A stretch of DNA of 6,516 nt from an uncultured Chitinophagaceae bacterium (GTDB lineage: Bacteria > Bacteroidota > Bacteroidia > Chitinophagales > Chitinophagaceae), in assembly GCA_937996595.1 (NCBI GenBank), contig CALKVC010000194.1, positions 1 through 6,516 of the forward strand, given 5' to 3'. Each line of letters begins with the position of its first letter. Within the stretch, counting starts at the first letter, position 1. This document shows positions 4,077 to 6,516 of the stretch, in pieces. A program made the position numbers and the translations under genes. Under the pieces are notes generated by a model. That model was given only the letters and a program-made list of their open reading frames with translations. It was not told the origin of the DNA and did no database searches.

Positions 4077-6516
4077 ATGGAAAATCAGGAAAATCTGGAA
4101 GAGCAAAACCCGAACAACAGGGGTAAGATAATTCCCGTAAACATTGAGGAGCAAATGAAGACCTTTTATATCGATTACTCGATGAGTGTGATCGTGGGAA
4201 GGGCGTTGCCGGATGTGCGGGACGGTTTAAAACCGGTTCATCGCCGTGTATTGTTCGGCATGAATGAACTGGGTAATTACAGCAACAGGCCGTATAAAAA
4301 ATCTGCCCGTATCGTGGGTGAAGTGATGGGTAAATACCATCCGCATGGTGATTCATCCATCTATTTTACGATGGTAAGGATGGCGCAGGACTGGTCGATG
4401 CGGTACAAGATGATTGACGGGCAGGGTAACTTTGGAAGCCAGGATGGCGATCCACCCGCTGCCATGCGTTATACCGAAGTGAGGCTGGAAAAGTTCGCCG
4501 AAGCGATGATGGAGGACATTGAAAAGGAAACGGTGGATTACCAGTACAATTTTGATGATTCACTGGAAGAGCCAACCGTTTTACCAACAAGGGTTCCCCA
4601 ATTGCTCCTGAACGGCAGCAGTGGTATTGCCGTTGGTATGGCAACAAACATGATGCCTCATAACCTCTCGGAAGTGATTGACGGATGTGTGGCATATATT
4701 GATAACAAGGAAATCGGTATTGATGAACTGATAAAACATGTAAAGGGACCAGATTTCCCAACCGGCGGTATCATTTATGGCTTTGACGGCGTAAAGCAGG
4801 CCCTGCATACCGGAAGGGGAAGGGTTGTTATACGCGGCAAGACAAACATAGAAACCGATAGCCGGGGCAGGGAAAAGATTGTGATCACCGAAATTCCTTA
4901 CCTGGTTAACCGGGATGAACTCACACAAAAAATTGGTGACCTGGTTAACGAGAATGTGATTGAAGGAATCAGCAGCGTTAATAATGAAAGTAATAACAAG
5001 GAAGGCACCCGTATAGTTGTTGAACTGCGAAAAGATGCGGTGGCACAGGTTATCATTAATCAGTTATACAAATTTTCCGACCTGCAGACATCTTTCGGTA
5101 TAAACAATGTTGCCCTCGTAAAAGGAAGGCCGCGTGTACTTAACCTGAAAGACCTGATTGCAGAGTTTATTGACTTCAGGCACGAAGTGGTTGTAAGGCG
5201 TACCCGGTTTGAATTAAGGAAAGCCGAAGAACGGGCGCATATACTGGAAGGTTATATCATTGCACTGGATAACCTGGATGCCGTGATTAAACTGATTCGT
5301 GAAAGCGCAACACCGGGTATTGCACAGGATGGGTTGATGACCAGTTTCGGCATGTCGGAAATACAGGCCAAAGCCGTGCTCGAATTGCGCCTGCAGCGAT
5401 TAACCGGCATGGAGATAGACAAGATCAGGGAAGAACATGCAGAGATCATGAAGCTGATTGAAAGGCTGAAAGACATACTTGCAAATGAACACCTGCGTTT
5501 CGAGATCATAAAGAACGAACTCCTGGAAGTGAAAACCAAATTCGGTGATGAGCGCCGGTCGGAAATCGTGTATGCAGATGACGAGATTGACATGCTCGAC
5601 CTGATAGAAGAGGAAGATGTGGTGGTTACCATTTCACATTTGGGTTACATTAAACGCACGTCTGCCACAGAATACAGGCAGCAGCGGCGTGGAGGCAGGG
5701 GTGCAAAAGGAAGCAGTACCCGCCAGGAAGATTATATTGAACACCTCTTTGTTGCATCTACACACCATACACTGCTCTTTTTTACGGAAAAGGGTAAATG
5801 CTTCTGGCTGAAAGTTTACCAGATACCCGAAGGGGATAAAACCAGCAAGGGAAGGGCCATACAGAATATGGTACAGATACCGCAGGATGATAAAGTGCGT
5901 GCAATCATAGACGTTAGGAATTTTGACGATGAAGAATATGTGAACAACCACTTTATCGTACTGTGCACCAAGCAGGGCATCATCAAGAAAACGAACCTGA
6001 AAGATTTCAGCCGCCCAAGGCAAAACGGTATCAATGCCATCAATATCATTGATGGCGACCAGTTGCTGGCAGCCAGGTTAACAGATGGTAACTGTGAGAT
6101 CATGATGGCCGTTAAAAGCGGCAGGGCCATACGCTTCCCTGAAAATAAGGTAAGGCCAACCGGGCGTGGTGCTATTGGGGTTGGAGGTATTGACCTCGAT
6201 GTTTCAACTGACGAAGTGGTTGGTATGATCTGCATCAATAAAGATGACAAAACCAGGACAGTGCTGGTGGTTAGCGAAAAAGGATATGGCAAACGTACCT
6301 TCCTTGATGACCCGGAAACGGGCGAAGCCAACTACCGCATCACCAACCGGGGCGGAAAGGGCGTAAAAACGATCAGTGTTACGGAAAAAACCGGTGCACT
6401 GGTAGGGCTGCTCGACGTTTCTGAAAAAGAAGACCTGATGATCACCTGCGTATCCGGAATAACCATCCGTATGCCGGTTAGCCAGATAAGCGAACAGGGA
6501 CGGGCGACCCAGGGTG
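4077..6516 (+). CDS. gyrA: DNA gyrase subunit A, 3' end cut by the window edge
   Basis: 813 complete codons of the A subunit of DNA gyrase, the type II topoisomerase that with GyrB introduces negative supercoils using ATP. Landmarks: the N-terminal IDYSMSVIVGRALPDVRDGLKPVHRR stretch, divided here as IDYSMSVIVGRALPD (about 34-48) and DGLKPVHRR; the quinolone region KYHPHGDSSIYFTMVRMAQ (about 87-105); the catalytic Arg131-Tyr132 pair in AAMRYTE, where Tyr132 forms the covalent link to cut DNA; and coiled-coil arms (about 380-500). The GyrA box QRRGGRG (536-542) opens the C-terminal DNA-wrapping beta-pinwheel and separates GyrA from ParC. E. coli numbering is offset by about +10 at the active site. 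Ser93 matches E. coli Ser83, but Phe97 replaces Asp87. The frame is open to the edge, ending in RATQG, part of the last pinwheel blade, so an estimated 30-60 residues are missing. Start 4077 is the first ATG after the promoter-like element. Confidence 0.98.
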   Translation, partial: MENQENLEEQNPNNRGKIIPVNIEEQMKTFYIDYSMSVIVGRALPDVRDGLKPVHRRVLFGMNELGNYSNRPYKKSARIVGEVMGKYHPHGDSSIYFTMVRMAQDWSMRYKMIDGQGNFGSQDGDPPAAMRYTEVRLEKFAEAMMEDIEKETVDYQYNFDDSLEEPTVLPTRVPQLLLNGSSGIAVGMATNMMPHNLSEVIDGCVAYIDNKEIGIDELIKHVKGPDFPTGGIIYGFDGVKQALHTGRGRVVIRGKTNIETDSRGREKIVITEIPYLVNRDELTQKIGDLVNENVIEGISSVNNESNNKEGTRIVVELRKDAVAQVIINQLYKFSDLQTSFGINNVALVKGRPRVLNLKDLIAEFIDFRHEVVVRRTRFELRKAEERAHILEGYIIALDNLDAVIKLIRESATPGIAQDGLMTSFGMSEIQAKAVLELRLQRLTGMEIDKIREEHAEIMKLIERLKDILANEHLRFEIIKNELLEVKTKFGDERRSEIVYADDEIDMLDLIEEEDVVVTISHLGYIKRTSATEYRQQRRGGRGAKGSSTRQEDYIEHLFVASTHHTLLFFTEKGKCFWLKVYQIPEGDKTSKGRAIQNMVQIPQDDKVRAIIDVRNFDDEEYVNNHFIVLCTKQGIIKKTNLKDFSRPRQNGINAINIIDGDQLLAARLTDGNCEIMMAVKSGRAIRFPENKVRPTGRGAIGVGGIDLDVSTDEVVGMICINKDDKTRTVLVVSEKGYGKRTFLDDPETGEANYRITNRGGKGVKTISVTEKTGALVGLLDVSEKEDLMITCVSGITIRMPVSQISEQGRATQG

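Noticed and set aside
4030..6331. Several minus-strand open frames of 108-171 codons within gyrA
   Set aside because: The plus-strand gyrA frame is continuous and carries all GyrA motifs. The antisense translations look like low-complexity shadows without recognisable domains.
4077..6516. ParC (topoisomerase IV subunit A) instead of GyrA
   Set aside because: The GyrA box QRRGGRG at residues 536-542 and the long C-terminal pinwheel are characteristic of GyrA.

Overview
The window looks like a chromosomal segment from a member of the Bacteroidota, probably near the Chitinophagaceae. The evidence is the character of the encoded proteins (DUF4349 lipoprotein, zinc-less short sirtuin, DUF6364/PIN pair, Bacteroidota-type GyrA), the near absence of Shine-Dalgarno sequences, and exact TAnnTTTG elements (the Bacteroidota -7 promoter consensus) just before several genes. 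The genus is an inference.

Layout from left to right: (1) Positions 15-84 hold a perfect-length array of ten 7-bp units in two variants. (2) On the plus strand lie a DUF4349 lipoprotein (169-1062) and, 9 bp later, a class III-type sirtuin deacylase (1072-1752), which also has its own promoter-like element. (3) Converging on these, on the minus strand, is a type II toxin-antitoxin module: a ribbon-helix-helix-type DUF6364 antitoxin (2436-2179) overlapping by 4 bp a PIN-domain VapC-like toxin (2182-1766). A promoter element and a palindromic candidate operator sit in front of it. (4) Upstream on the same minus strand is a saccharopine dehydrogenase/reductase family gene (about 3845-2502) of lysine metabolism, with an uncertain start. 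(5) Divergent from it, on the plus strand, is gyrA (4077 to beyond the right edge), encoding DNA gyrase subunit A with catalytic Tyr132 and a GyrA box. Its last few dozen codons lie outside the window.

The genes do not form one pathway. gyrA, the saccharopine enzyme and the sirtuin are ordinary core or metabolic genes. The toxin-antitoxin pair is a compact accessory module between the sirtuin and the saccharopine enzyme. No stretch longer than 300 bases lacks a gene. I found no evidence for a wholly new system. The points most worth a second look are the two-variant heptamer array, the operator-like palindrome of the toxin-antitoxin module, the cysteine-free sirtuin, the Phe in the gyrase quinolone region, and the ambiguous 5' part of the saccharopine gene.
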